DNA of 64,000 nucleotides. It comes from Sandaracinobacteroides hominis. Its GTDB lineage: Bacteria > Pseudomonadota > Alphaproteobacteria > Sphingomonadales > Sphingomonadaceae. The notes below the pieces were generated by a model. The model had not been told where the DNA came from, did not search any database, and saw nothing but the letters and a program-made list of their open reading frames with translations. Made by a program: the position numbers and the translations under genes. This document shows, one piece after another, positions 8,479-17,909 of this stretch (positions are counted from its first letter, which is position 1; each line of letters opens with the position of its first letter). Where the stretch lies: positions 62,001-126,000 of the forward strand of contig NZ_JADCUC010000007.1 of NCBI RefSeq assembly GCF_016464365.1, written 5' to 3'.

Positions 8479-11400
8479 ATGAAGCGGCTGGCTTTTGCGT
8501 TTCTTTCCATTCTCGCCACCCCGGTGCTGGGGCAGGCCAAGCCAGCGGAACCGCCGAAATGGGATGTCTCGACCGCCGGCGGCGCGACGTTGCGGCAGAT
8601 TCCGATCGACGTCACCGAAGGCACCTGGATGGACCTGGACGTTTCGCCGGATGGGCGGACGCTGGCCTTTGCGCTGCTGGGCGATATCTAAACGATGCCC
8701 ATTTCCGGCGGCACGCCGACGCGGATTGCCGAAGGGATGGCGTGGGAAGTGCAGCCGCGCTTTTCGCCCGATGGGCGGCGGATTGCCTTCACCTCCGATC
8801 GGGGCGGCGGCGATAATATCTGGGTGATGAACGCCGACGGGAGCGACAAGCGGCAAGTGACGAAGGAGGATTTCCGCCTCGTCTATCAGCCGAGCTGGAG
8901 CCCGGGCGGGCAGTATATCGCGGCGAAGAAGCATTTCACGACGCAGCGTTCGCTCGGCACCGGGGAAATCTGGCTGTACCATGTGTCGGGCGGTGGCGGG
9001 GCGCCGCTGGTGAAGCGGCCGAACGAGCAGCACCAGAAGGAGCTGGGCGAGCCGGTGTTCGCACCCGATAAGGGCAATGGCGGCGGCAAAGTCTATTACA
9101 CGCGCAACATCTCGCCCGGGCCGATCTTCGAATATGCGCAGGATGCGCAGCTGGATCTGTTCAACATCGAGGCGGTGGATATCGCCACCGGCGAGATCAG
9201 CACGGTTGCGTCCGGCCCCGGCGGCGCGGTGCGGCCGCAGCCCTCGCCCGACGGCAAAAGCCTGGCCTTCATCAAGCGCGAGGGGACACATTCCAGCCTC
9301 TATGTGAAGGATCTTGCCTCTGGCGTTGAAACGCGCGTCGTCTCGGGCCTCGATATCGACATGCAGGAAGGCTGGGCCGTTACCGGGGTGTATCCGAATT
9401 TCGCCTGGATGCCCGACAATCGCGGGCTGGTCTATTGGGCGAAGGGCAAGCTGAACCGGGTGAACCGCGATGGCTCCGGGGCGAGCGTAATCCCGTTTCA
9501 TGTGGCCGACACCCGCGCCGCCGTCGCCTCGCTGCACCCGACCGTGGATGTGGCGCCCGACCGGTTCCCGACGAAGATGGTGCGCTTTGCCAGCGAATCC
9601 CCGGACGGGCGGTCGATCCTGTTCGAAAGCCTTGGCAAACTGTGGCTGAAGCCGGCCTCCGGTGGCGCTGCGCGACGCCTGACGCGTGACAAGGATGGTG
9701 CGCGCGAGCTGTTTCCCAGCTGGTCGCGCGACGGGAAATCCATCGCCTATGTCCGCTGGACCGACGACAGGCTGGGCGAGATCCGCGTCGTCGGCCCGTC
9801 GGGGTCGGGCCGCACCGTCACCTCGAATCCCGGTCTCTATGCGCGCCCGGCCTTCTCGCCCGACGGGCGGACGTTGGTGTTCGAGCAGCGGCAGGGCGGC
9901 GGGCTGACATCGGGCGACTGGTCGGAGAATGCCGGGATTTACCGGGTCGCCGTTTCCGGCGGCGAGGCGGTTCGCATTTCCGCGTCCGGATCGATGCCGC
10001 ACTTTGGCGCTGCGAACGACCGCATCTTCCTGAACAGCTCGGGCGGCGGCAAGCAGCAGCTGGTGAGCGTCGATCTGAACGGCGAGGCGAAGCGCGTGCA
10101 CGGCAGCGGCGAGCTTTCGACCGACTATCGCGTTTCCCCCGATGGCCGCTGGCTGGCCTTCCGGCAGAATTACGAGACCTGGGTGATGCCGCTGATGGCG
10201 GGGCCGCAGGATGTCTCCATCGATTCGAAATCCACCGCGCTGCCAGTCGTCCGCGCCAGCCGCGGCGGGGCGGAATATGCCGGATGGTCGGCCGACAGCA
10301 GCCGCATCGGCTGGAGCGTGGGGCCGCAATATTATGCGGCCTCGCTTGCCTCGATGATGACCGACCCGGCAAAGTTCCAGCAGCCGACCTCGGGTGTGTC
10401 GCTTTCGATGGAGGTCGCCGCCGACAAGCCGACCGGCACCCTGGCGCTGACCGGCGCGCGCCTCGTCACCATGTCGGCAGCCGATGGCGGGATCATCGAT
10501 AACGGCGTGATCGTGGTGCAGGGCGACCGCATCCTTGCGGTCGGCCCGGCCGGCACTGCCATACCCGCCGGCGCCACCCGCATCGACGTTTCCGGCAAGA
10601 CCATCATCCCCGGCCTGATCGACGCCCACGCGCACGGGCCGATCGGCACCGGCGACCTGATCCCGCAGCAGAACTGGGTGCAGGTGCAGGCGCTGGCGCT
10701 GGGCACCACCACCATCCACGACCCCTCCAACCGTTCGACCGAAGTGTTTGCGGCGCAGGAGTATCAGCGCAGCGGCAGCTTCCTTGCCCCCCGCATCTTT
10801 TCCACCGGCGAGGTCGTCTATGGCGCGAAGTCGGCGCGGGTCTATGCCGAGATCAACAGCCTGGACGATGCGCTGGCGCATGTCCGCCGGCTGAAGGCGC
10901 AAGGGTCGCAATCGGTGAAGAACTACAACCAGCCCCGGCGCGAGCAGCGGCAGCAGGTGGCGGAAGCCGCCCGCCGCGAGGGGATGCAGGTGGTGGCCGA
11001 GGGCGGATCGCTGTTTGGACTGGACATGACCATCATCGCCGATGGTAACGCCACGCTGGAGCACAACATCCCGATGCAGCGCTTCTATGCCGACATGATC
11101 GACTTCTTTGCGGCCAGCGGCACCAACTATACGCCGACGCTGGTGGTGTCTTTCGGCGGCATGGATGGCGACAAATACTGGCGGCAGGCAACCGACATGT
11201 TCGACCAGCCGCTGCTGAAGCAGCACACGCCGCCGGGCGTGCTGGCCGAGAGCCTGCGCCGGGTGAAGGCACCGGACCAACTGTTCTATGATGGAATCAA
11301 CGCCCGCGAGGCAAAGCGGCTGGCGGAACGGGGCGTGCTGGTCTCCATCGGCGCGCACGGGCAGCAGCCGGGGATCGCCGCCCACTGGGAGCTGTGGAGC

Positions 11401-11724
11401 TTTGTGAAGGGCGGGATGACGCCGCTGCAGGCGCTGCAGGCGGGGACCATCGTGCCGGCAAAGTCACTGGGGATGGCGAAGGACATCGGATCGCTGGAAG
11501 CCGGCAAGCTTGCCGACCTGGTGGTGATCGACGCCGACCCGACCGCCGATATCCGCAACAGCGAGAAGGTGGCGCAGGTGATGCTGGGCGGGCGGCTGTA
11601 TGATTCGGCGACGATGAACGAAGTGGCGCCGGCGCAGGTGACGCGCCCGCCGCACTGGTGGGTTTCGGGCGGCCGCTACAACCGCGAAACGGCAGCGGCC
11701 GAATCCGTCGGACATGTCCATTAG
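8479..11724 (+). pseudogene. Beta-propeller amidohydrolase, interrupted by one in-frame TAA
   Basis: The first part (8479-8691) encodes a signal peptide (MKRLAFAFLSILATPVLGQA) and the first TolB-like propeller strand, ending ...FALLGDI then TAA at 8689-8691. The same frame resumes at once with T-MPISGGTPTRIAEG and runs 1009 residues to 11724. Relatives read through this point with an aromatic residue (GDIYTMPI), so TAC to TAA is the likely change. The rest has PD40/WD40-like repeats (SPDGRRIAF and others), then an amidohydrolase barrel with the DAHAHGPIG metal motif and a C-terminal LADLVVIDADP. Without readthrough, the large part would lack its export signal. No Shine-Dalgarno site precedes the ATG at 8695. 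A sequencing error cannot be excluded. Confidence 0.8.
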
Positions 11725-12082
11725 GCTGAAGCGCGGGGCCTGGCTGGCGCTGGGCTTCGTCCTGGTGGGGCTGGGGGTGATCGGCGCGATCCTGCCGCTG
11801 ATGCCGACGACGATATTCCTGATCCTGGCAGCGGGGTGTTTTGCGCGCTCCTCTCCCCGGCTGGAGGCGAAGATCCTGGCGCATCCGCGCTTCGGGCCGC
11901 TGGTGCTGGACTGGCGGGCGCGGGGGGCGATCCCGGCGCGGGGCAAGATGTTTGCGGTGAGCGGGATGACGGCTGGCTATGCGGTGTTTGCGTTGGCGGC
12001 AAAGCCGGAGTTGGGGCTGGCGGTGGGAGTGGCGGCTGCGATGGCGGTTTGTGCGGCTTGGATTTTGACGCGGCCTTCTTAG
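11714..12082 (+). CDS. DUF454 (YbaN) family inner-membrane protein
   Basis: A 122-residue membrane protein with the YbaN/DUF454 signature: LGFVLVGLGVIGAILPLMPTT, then ILAAGCFARSSPRLEAKILAHPRFGP, then two further hydrophobic segments. Its start overlaps the end of the amidohydrolase frame by 11 nt, so it was probably co-expressed with it. Function unknown. Hairpin copy C follows 16 nt after the stop. Confidence 0.88.
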   Translation: MSIRLKRGAWLALGFVLVGLGVIGAILPLMPTTIFLILAAGCFARSSPRLEAKILAHPRFGPLVLDWRARGAIPARGKMFAVSGMTAGYAVFALAAKPELGLAVGVAAAMAVCAAWILTRPS

Positions 12083-12098
12083 CTTGAGCGGGGAGGGT

Positions 12099-12152
12099 GC
12101 CTCCGGCGGGCAGGGCTTTGCCCTGCACCCAGCAGGGAAATGATTTCCCTGC
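12099..12152. repeat. Intergenic hairpin element, copy C
   Basis: Same head (GCCTCCGGCGGGCAGGGC) and two hairpins: GCAGGGC/GCCCTGC (loop TTT, 12110-12126) and GCAGGGAAA/TTTCCCTGC (loop TGA, 12132-12152). It is followed by a GAAGTTGGAACTTT tail shared with copy E and a GATTG...GGCGCC stretch. It marks the left edge of the lower-GC gene at 12233-13015. Confidence 0.9.
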
Positions 12153-12232
12153 ACCCTCGAAGTTGGAACTTTATCGGCGGAATCGGTTCAAGAGGGTTGA
12201 TTGATTGCATGTGGCGCCCCGATGGTGCCCAA

Positions 12233-13015
12233 TTATTCACCAGCGCTCTTGTTGCGAGTTTTATCTGCCCGCCTCTTTGCTGCCCGAGCCTGGTCGTCCT
12301 GATCACGCTCATCGCGAGCTTTTCGGATCGCACAAGGGATTCTCTTATCTTTGATATATCCCATCAGATGCCCGTCTATGAGCCGAGGCGTCCATTGTAT
12401 TCCAGAATAGTAAGCTTCCGCGCAGCTCAGCATATGAACGCAATGCTTGCCATAAGGGGTTCGATACTGTTTCTCGAGGTCGCGGGGCCATGGTGCTCTC
12501 GCGCGGGGATTCCGCAACTTTCTCAGCGTCGCCGAAACGACCGAATCATAGATGAAAAACGACATCGGTGCATGGAAGTGAAGATACTTGGACACAAACG
12601 AGTATCGCGCCGGACGTTCACGGTCATGATCACCATCTCGACCTCTCCAGCCCCTAATAGAGTCAGATATAACACCATTTAGGAATGAATGAGCCTCAAT
12701 GACGCTGCGGAGATTGCTGAGATCCAATCTTCCAAGGTGTCTGAGGCTATCGATCTGCTTGTCGAGTTCGCACCCTACGCTGACAATATGCTGGGCAAGA
12801 TGGTCATACAGATCAATCGCGGCTTCAATTTCTCCCCCTCTCTCTCCAACACCACGTGTCACCGCCGCTGAGTAGACACGCCCAATGATCATCATTTTGT
12901 CGCGGACGATGTCTGGACAGGTGTGGCCGGGATAATCCTTCACCATCCGGTAGAGTACAGTATTGCCCATACCTCCCGCTGCCACTTTGTTCGTCGTCCA
13001 GTCAGGCTCACTCAT
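12233..13015 (-). CDS. Hypothetical protein, lower-GC, possible lateral gain
   Basis: A 260-residue soluble protein that I do not recognise with certainty. The most conserved-looking part is SFVSKYLHFHAPMSFFIYDS followed by an ATLRKLRN helix. This SKxLHFH...FxIYDS pattern reminds me of uncharacterised proteins with a helix-hairpin-helix glycosylase-like fold, where Lys and Asp sit in similar places; that is only a suggestion. The C-terminus is very charged (KARDERDQDDQARAAKRR). Base composition and codon use are clearly less GC-rich than the neighbours. The gene sits alone between hairpin copies C and D. Confidence 0.6.
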   Translation of the reverse strand: MSEPDWTTNKVAAGGMGNTVLYRMVKDYPGHTCPDIVRDKMMIIGRVYSAAVTRGVGERGGEIEAAIDLYDHLAQHIVSVGCELDKQIDSLRHLGRLDLSNLRSVIEAHSFLNGVISDSIRGWRGRDGDHDRERPARYSFVSKYLHFHAPMSFFIYDSVVSATLRKLRNPRARAPWPRDLEKQYRTPYGKHCVHMLSCAEAYYSGIQWTPRLIDGHLMGYIKDKRIPCAIRKARDERDQDDQARAAKRRADKTRNKSAGE

Positions 13016-13085
13016 ACTGGCTCCTGATTCTCGCTGATGGCCAACGCGCGCATTGGTGAGGGTACTGGGGAGTTATAGGACACTT

Positions 13086-13122
13086 GGGAATTCCCGGGGG
13101 CTTCGACAAGCTCAGCCTGAGC
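13086..13122. repeat. REP-like palindromes
   Basis: GGGAATTCCC (13086-13095) is followed by the common CTTCGACAAGCTCAGCCTGA repeat, whose core GCTCAG-C-CTGAGC (13110-13122) is a perfect palindrome. This type of REP sequence is widespread between genes of proteobacteria. It lies upstream of the lower-GC hypothetical gene. Confidence 0.7.
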
Positions 13123-13221
13123 GGGCTTTGAGATGGGTTTTGGGCGGCGTTTATGGCTGAAGTGTCGCGCGAAGCAGACATTCGCTTTGCCCGATGGCGC
13201 GCGAGACCGGCGGGCCGGGGT

Positions 13222-13240
13222 GCAGGGGCAGAGCCCCTGC
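13222..13240. repeat. Hairpin element, copy D (single stem)
   Basis: GCAGGGGC/GCCCCTGC with loop AGA, in the orientation opposite to copy C, lies 7 nt before the end of the EVE-domain gene. It looks like a shortened member of the same repeat family and closes the right side of the lower-GC island. Confidence 0.65.
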
Positions 13241-13246
13241 GAATGT

Positions 13247-13654
13247 TCAATCGCCCGCCATCTTCAGGATCTGTGCCCATTCGGCGTCGCGCACTGGCAC
13301 CACGCTCAGCCGTGACTGGCGGATGAGTTCGAAGCCTTCCAGCTTTGGTTCGGCTTTCATTTCGGCGAGTGTTACCGGGCGGGGGAGTTTGCGGACCGGT
13401 TCGATGGTGACGGCGATCCAGCGGTTGGTTTCGTCGGTGGGGTCTGGGGCTGCCAGTTTGGAGATGCGGCAGATGGCGACCACCTCCTTGCCGATGTTGG
13501 AGTGGTAGAAGAAGCCTTCGTCGCCTACCTGCATTTTCTTCATGTTGAGGGCGGCGGTGTTGTTGCGGACGCCGGTCCAGAGCGTGTCGCCGTCGCGGAC
13601 GAGGTCGTCGTAGCTGTAGACGTCTGGTTCGGATTTCAGCAGCCAGTGGCTCAT
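13247..13654 (-). CDS. EVE domain protein
   Basis: A 135-residue protein that is a complete EVE domain: MSHWLLKSEPDVYSYDDL at the N-terminus, TLWTGVRNNTAALNMKKMQVGD, GFFYHSNIGKEVVAI, and a C-terminal QSRLSVVPVRDAEW. EVE domains belong to the PUA-like fold and bind modified bases in DNA or RNA. The start overlaps the upstream gene's stop by 4 nt (ATGA), so it is the last gene of a three-gene operon with a molybdenum hydroxylase subunit and an SDR protein. Confidence 0.92.
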   Translation of the reverse strand: MSHWLLKSEPDVYSYDDLVRDGDTLWTGVRNNTAALNMKKMQVGDEGFFYHSNIGKEVVAICRISKLAAPDPTDETNRWIAVTIEPVRKLPRPVTLAEMKAEPKLEGFELIRQSRLSVVPVRDAEWAQILKMAGD

Positions 13655-15978
13655 TCGGCGGCCTCGGCGTGGTTCAGGGACTGGCAGATGCGCCAGAGTT
13701 TTTCGGGGGAGGCGGGCATTTCCACCTGCGTGCCGTCGAGCGCGTCGATGATGGCGTTCATGACGCTGGGCATGGCGCCGATGGTGCCGGCTTCGCCGCA
13801 GCCCTTGGCGCCCAGCGGGTTGGTGGGGCTGATGGTGGGCAGCGTGTCAAAGCCGATGTGGCCGGGCATGTCGTCGGCGCGGGGGATGCCGTAATCCATG
13901 AAGCTGCCGGTGAGGAGCTGGGCGGAGTCATCATAGACGATGTTTTCGTTCACGGCCTGCCCCAGCCCCTGCGCGACGCCGCCGTGGATCTGGCCCAGCA
14001 GCAGCATCGGGTTCACGATGGTGCCGAAATCGTCGACCAGCGAATAGCGGGTGACGGCGACGCCGCCGGTTTCCGGGTCGATTTCGACTTCGGCGACGTG
14101 GCAGCCGTTGGGGAAGGTGGGGCGCGGCTGTTCCGGCGCGAAGCGGGCGCGGCCGTCGAGGCCGTTGGGGTGTTTCGCGGCCAGTTCCTCGATGGAGAGG
14201 GTGGCGTTGGAGCCCCGGGCGCGGAACAGGCCGCCGTCGTAGTCGACTTCGTCGCCGAGATCGGTTCTGGCGAGTTCGATGCCGCGCGCGATCATGTCTT
14301 CGGCAGCGACGAGGCAGGCGCCGCCGCCCCAGGCCATCGAGCGCGAGCCGCCGGTGCCGTGGCCGACTTCCAGGCGGCTGCTGTCGCCCTGCACGATCCG
14401 CACCTGCTCCATCGGGATGCCCAGGCGTTCGGCCAATACCTGCGCGTAGGCGGTTTCATGGCCCTGCCCGTTGGACTGGGTGCCGACGGCGGCTTCGACG
14501 ATGCCGCCGGGCAGGATACGGATGTCGGCGAATTCCTCGGCCGAGCCGCCGCCGGCGATCTCGACATAGTAGCAGAGGCCGCGGCCGAGGCGTTTGCCGC
14601 GTCGGGCGGCGTCGGCCTTGCGGGCGGGGAAGCCCTTCCAGTCGGCGTTGGCGAGGGCCTTTTCGAGGACGGCGGGGAAATCGCCGATGTCGAAGGTGAG
14701 GCCAAGGCCGTTGGCATGCGGGAGTTCGGAAGGCGTCAGCAGGTTGCGGCGGCGGATTTCGTCGACGGGGATGTCGAGCTCGCGAGCGGCCTGCTCGACC
14801 AGCCGCTCCATGATGTAGGCGCTTTCGGGGCGGCCGGCGCCGCGATAGGCATCGACCGGGGTGGTGTTGGTGACGATGCCGTGCACGCTGTTGTGGATGG
14901 CGGGGATCCGATAGACGCCGCCGATGATGCGGCCGCCGGCGAAGGTCTGGATCGCCGGGCCGAACTGCGACTGGTAGGCGCCGAGATCGGACCAGGTTTC
15001 GACCTTCAGCGCCAGGATGCGGCCGTCGGCATCGAAGGCGAGCTGGCCGTCGGTTTCCATGGCGCGGCCGTGGGTGTCGCTCTGGAAGGCGTCGGAGCGC
15101 TCGCCGGTCCATTTCACCGGGCGTTTCAGGTCGCGGGCGGCGTGCAGGACGAGGGCATATTCCGGGTAGATGAAGCTCTTCATGCCGAAGCCGCCGCCAA
15201 CGTCGCCGGTGACGACCCGCAGCTCCTCGATGGGGCAGTGGAGGATCTGCTTCGCCATGCTCTGCCGCATGCCGACGACGCCCTGCGAACCGGTGGTGAG
15301 GGTGAAGCCGGCGGCGCGATCCTGCTGGCCGCGAATTCCGGGCGCGGCCGGGTCCACCCATTCGCCCAGCGCGGCGCGGACTTCCATGCTGGTGGGGGCG
15401 ATGCGGTTCTGGATGATGCGCAGGCGGGTGACGTGATGGGCGCCGGCCAGGGCGGTGTCGGCGGCGGCGCGGTCGCCGACTTCCCAGAGGAAAAGCTCGT
15501 TGGCCGGCGCATCGGGCCAGACGGGGTGGGCTCCGGGAGCGATCGCGGCCTCTATGCTGGCGACTGCCGGGAGCTCGTCGAAATCGATCTCTATGGCGTC
15601 GGCGGCGGCGCGGGCCTGTTCGCGCGTTTCCGCGACGACGAAGGCGATGCCGTCGCCGACGAAGCGCACCTGCCCGCCGGTGAGCAGGTGGCGCGGAGTC
15701 TTTATCGGCCCGGAAAGCGGGACAAGGCAGGGGACTTCGCCATAATGGGCGATGTCCTCGTGCAGGTAGACGGCGAGAACGCCGGGCATGGCGCGGGCGG
15801 CCGAAGCGTCGATGGAGGCGATGCGGGCGTGGCCGTAGGGGCTGCGCAGCGTGACCCCATAGGCCATTCCGGGGGCACTGAAATCATCGGTATAGCGGCC
15901 GCGTCCGGTGAGCAGGCGGGCATCCTCGACACGCTCCACGGATTTGCCGACGCCTGTCTGGCTGCTTCCGAATTTCAT
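13651..15978 (-). CDS. Xanthine-dehydrogenase-family molybdopterin-binding large subunit
   Basis: A 775-residue molybdenum-cofactor subunit of the xanthine dehydrogenase / CO dehydrogenase family. N-terminal RVEDARLLTGRGRYTDD leads into the first domain. Cofactor-binding motifs are GDVGGGFGMKSF, AYRGAGRPESAY and QSNGQGHETAYAQ, and the catalytic Glu is in GCGEAGTIGA. The AYRGAGRPE loop has no Cys, so it is not a true form I CO dehydrogenase. The usual small [2Fe-2S] and FAD subunits are not adjacent. It overlaps genes on both sides by 4 nt. Substrate unknown; probably hydroxylation of an aldehyde or N-heterocycle. Confidence 0.9.
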   Translation of the reverse strand: MKFGSSQTGVGKSVERVEDARLLTGRGRYTDDFSAPGMAYGVTLRSPYGHARIASIDASAARAMPGVLAVYLHEDIAHYGEVPCLVPLSGPIKTPRHLLTGGQVRFVGDGIAFVVAETREQARAAADAIEIDFDELPAVASIEAAIAPGAHPVWPDAPANELFLWEVGDRAAADTALAGAHHVTRLRIIQNRIAPTSMEVRAALGEWVDPAAPGIRGQQDRAAGFTLTTGSQGVVGMRQSMAKQILHCPIEELRVVTGDVGGGFGMKSFIYPEYALVLHAARDLKRPVKWTGERSDAFQSDTHGRAMETDGQLAFDADGRILALKVETWSDLGAYQSQFGPAIQTFAGGRIIGGVYRIPAIHNSVHGIVTNTTPVDAYRGAGRPESAYIMERLVEQAARELDIPVDEIRRRNLLTPSELPHANGLGLTFDIGDFPAVLEKALANADWKGFPARKADAARRGKRLGRGLCYYVEIAGGGSAEEFADIRILPGGIVEAAVGTQSNGQGHETAYAQVLAERLGIPMEQVRIVQGDSSRLEVGHGTGGSRSMAWGGGACLVAAEDMIARGIELARTDLGDEVDYDGGLFRARGSNATLSIEELAAKHPNGLDGRARFAPEQPRPTFPNGCHVAEVEIDPETGGVAVTRYSLVDDFGTIVNPMLLLGQIHGGVAQGLGQAVNENIVYDDSAQLLTGSFMDYGIPRADDMPGHIGFDTLPTISPTNPLGAKGCGEAGTIGAMPSVMNAIIDALDGTQVEMPASPEKLWRICQSLNHAEAAE

Positions 15979-16775
15979 CGCCGCTCTCCTGCCCAGATGT
16001 CCGTCAGTCCTGCCTTATAGTCCGGAAACTGCAAGCGGTAGCCTGTCTCTCGTTCCAGTCTGGCGCCGGAAACGCTGCGTTGCTCGGTCCAGAAGCCGCG
16101 CGCCATCGGCGGCAGGCTGGCGAGGTCGATGGGGAGCAGCGGCGGCAGCGGCAGGCCGGAGAGGCCGCAGGCAAATTCGGTGACGTGCCGCGGCTCTCCC
16201 GGCAGGTCGTCGACGACGTTGAAAATGCCGTTTGCGCGGGCCTCCATCGCCGCCAGCACGGCGCCGGCGATGTCGGCGACGTGGATGCGGTTGAAGCGGT
16301 GGCCGGGGCGGTCGACGCGGCGGGCGGTGCCGGCGCGGAGCTGATCGAGCACGGAGCGGCCGGGGCCGTAGATTCCGGGGAGGCGGAAGATGGTGGCGCC
16401 GAGATCCTGCCAGGCAAGGTCGGCGGCCGAGCGCGAGGAACGGCGGCCGCCGCCGATGGGGGCGGATTCATCGACCCAGGCGCCGCCGGTGTCGCCATAG
16501 ACGCCGGTGGAGGAGAGATAGCCGACCCATGCGCTGGAGCGGCGGATGGCGTTGGCGTAGCGGCTGAGCGCCATGTCCTCGCCGGTTTCGCCCTGTGGCG
16601 GGACGCTGGAGACGATGTGGGTGGCGCGGGCGATGGCCTGCTCCACTGCCGGGTCGTCGAAGGCGAGCAGGTCGGGCGCCGCCATGCGCCGCACCCCCAG
16701 CACGTCGTGGCCCGCCTTGCGCGCAGCCTGCGCGAGGAACCCGCCGGAATAGCCCTGCCCCAGAATCAACAGCAT
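15975..16775 (-). CDS. NAD(P)-binding SDR-type epimerase/reductase (YeeZ-like)
   Basis: A 266-residue extended-SDR-like protein. The nucleotide-binding loop is MLLILGQGYSGGFLAQ, then VSSVPPQG and YLSSTGVYGDTGG, where Ser and Tyr match the SDR active site region. FRLPGIYGPGRS and HVADIAGAVLAAM follow. This matches the YeeZ-like group, whose reaction is unknown. First gene of the operon with the molybdenum subunit (4-nt overlap) and the EVE protein; divergent from the dienelactone-hydrolase-like gene across 49 nt. Confidence 0.85.
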   Translation of the reverse strand: MLLILGQGYSGGFLAQAARKAGHDVLGVRRMAAPDLLAFDDPAVEQAIARATHIVSSVPPQGETGEDMALSRYANAIRRSSAWVGYLSSTGVYGDTGGAWVDESAPIGGGRRSSRSAADLAWQDLGATIFRLPGIYGPGRSVLDQLRAGTARRVDRPGHRFNRIHVADIAGAVLAAMEARANGIFNVVDDLPGEPRHVTEFACGLSGLPLPPLLPIDLASLPPMARGFWTEQRSVSGARLERETGYRLQFPDYKAGLTDIWAGERR

Positions 16776-16824
16776 GGCGCCAGCCTAGGGCATCGGCTAG
16801 CCTCGCCGCCAGAGGGAGATGACC

Positions 16825-17712
16825 ATGACGCTGGACGACAAGCCTTCCGATCCGCTGCCCGAAACCGAAAACTGGGTTCGCATGTCGGGCGTGAGCCGCC
16901 GCGCCGCACTGGGCGGAGGCGTCGCCGCTGTCGGCTATGCGCTGGCTGCCCAGCCGGTGAGCGCGGCCGCGATCACCACGCCCGCCGACGGCCTCACCGA
17001 AGGGATGCTCACCTTCCCCGCCTCGGCCGGGTTCGCCATGAACGCCTATCGCGCCAAGCCCGCCAACAGGAAGAATGCGCCCGTGATTCTGGTGGTGCAG
17101 GAAATCTTCGGCGTGCACGAGTGGATCAAGGACATCACCCGCCGCTTCGCGCAGGCCGGATATTACGCCATCGCCCCCGACCTGTATCAGCGCCAAGGCG
17201 ACGCCACCAAGGTTGCCGACATCCAGACGCTGTTCAAGACCATCGTATCACAGGTGCCCGACGCGCAGGTGATGTCCGACCTCGACGCGGCGGCGGTGTT
17301 TGCGGGAACGGACGGTGGCAACGCCAAGAAGCTGGGGGTGACGGGCTTCTGCTGGGGCGGGCGCATCACCTGGCTGTATGCCGCACACAACCCGGCGCTG
17401 AAGGCGGGGGTGGCCTGGTATGGGCGGCTTGTTGGCGCATCGAACCAGCTGCAGACGAGCCAGCCGATCGACCATGCGGCCAAACTGCACGCCCCGGTGC
17501 TCGGCCTCTATGGCGGGCTGGACAAGGGCATCCCGGTCGCCGACGTCGAGAAGATGCAGGCAGCGCTGAAGGCGGCGGGTTCGAAAAGCCGCATCCGCCT
17601 GTTCCCGGACGCCGACCATGGGTTCCTCGCCGACTATCGTCCCAGCTTCAACGAGGCGGCGGCGAAGGAAGGGTGGGCGGACGCGCTGGGGTGGTTCAAG
17701 GCGAATTTGTAG
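16825..17712 (+). CDS. Dienelactone hydrolase family protein with Tat-like signal
   Basis: A 295-residue alpha/beta hydrolase of the dienelactone hydrolase type. It has an N-terminal GVSRRAALGGGVAAVGYALA signal with a twin-Arg and cleavage near VSA, so the protein is probably periplasmic. The nucleophile is Cys in GFCWGGR, as in dienelactone hydrolase, the acid is likely in YGGLDKGIP, and the His is in FPDADHGFLADY. The ATG at 16825 is chosen over the one at 16819 because AGAGGGAG abuts the first but is 6 nt from the second. Substrate unknown. Confidence 0.88.
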   Translation: MTLDDKPSDPLPETENWVRMSGVSRRAALGGGVAAVGYALAAQPVSAAAITTPADGLTEGMLTFPASAGFAMNAYRAKPANRKNAPVILVVQEIFGVHEWIKDITRRFAQAGYYAIAPDLYQRQGDATKVADIQTLFKTIVSQVPDAQVMSDLDAAAVFAGTDGGNAKKLGVTGFCWGGRITWLYAAHNPALKAGVAWYGRLVGASNQLQTSQPIDHAAKLHAPVLGLYGGLDKGIPVADVEKMQAALKAAGSKSRIRLFPDADHGFLADYRPSFNEAAAKEGWADALGWFKANL

Positions 17713-17720
17713 GGCGGGTT

Positions 17721-17794
17721 GCCTCCGGCGGGCAGGGCTTTGCCCTGCACCCAGCAGGGAAATGATTTCCCTGCACCCTCAAAGTTGGAACTTT
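17721..17794. repeat. Intergenic hairpin element, copy E
   Basis: Head GCCTCCGGCGGGCAGGGC 8 nt after a stop codon. Hairpins GCAGGGC/GCCCTGC (17732-17748) and GCAGGGAAA/TTTCCCTGC (17754-17774) are followed by a short AAAGTT/AACTTT palindrome (17781-17794). Downstream GATTGCCTGCGGCGCC is also present near copies G and H. It pairs with reverse copy F around a single hypothetical gene. Confidence 0.9.
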
Positions 17795-17909
17795 GCCGGC
17801 TGGCTTGACGAAGTAACCAGATTTGATTGCCTGCGGCGCCTGTTCCCGTCCCATTACTGACATTGCTCGGTTGCACGTTTGGATTCGCGGCGTTTAGGCT
17901 GTGTTCGAT

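Noticed and set aside
8443-11385. 980-codon minus-strand open frame opposite the amidohydrolase
   Set aside because: Mirror of codon bias in a GC-rich gene; the translation is His/Arg/Gln-rich without domains.
13669-16020. 783-codon plus-strand open frame
   Set aside because: Antisense to the molybdenum hydroxylase subunit, which has all expected motifs.
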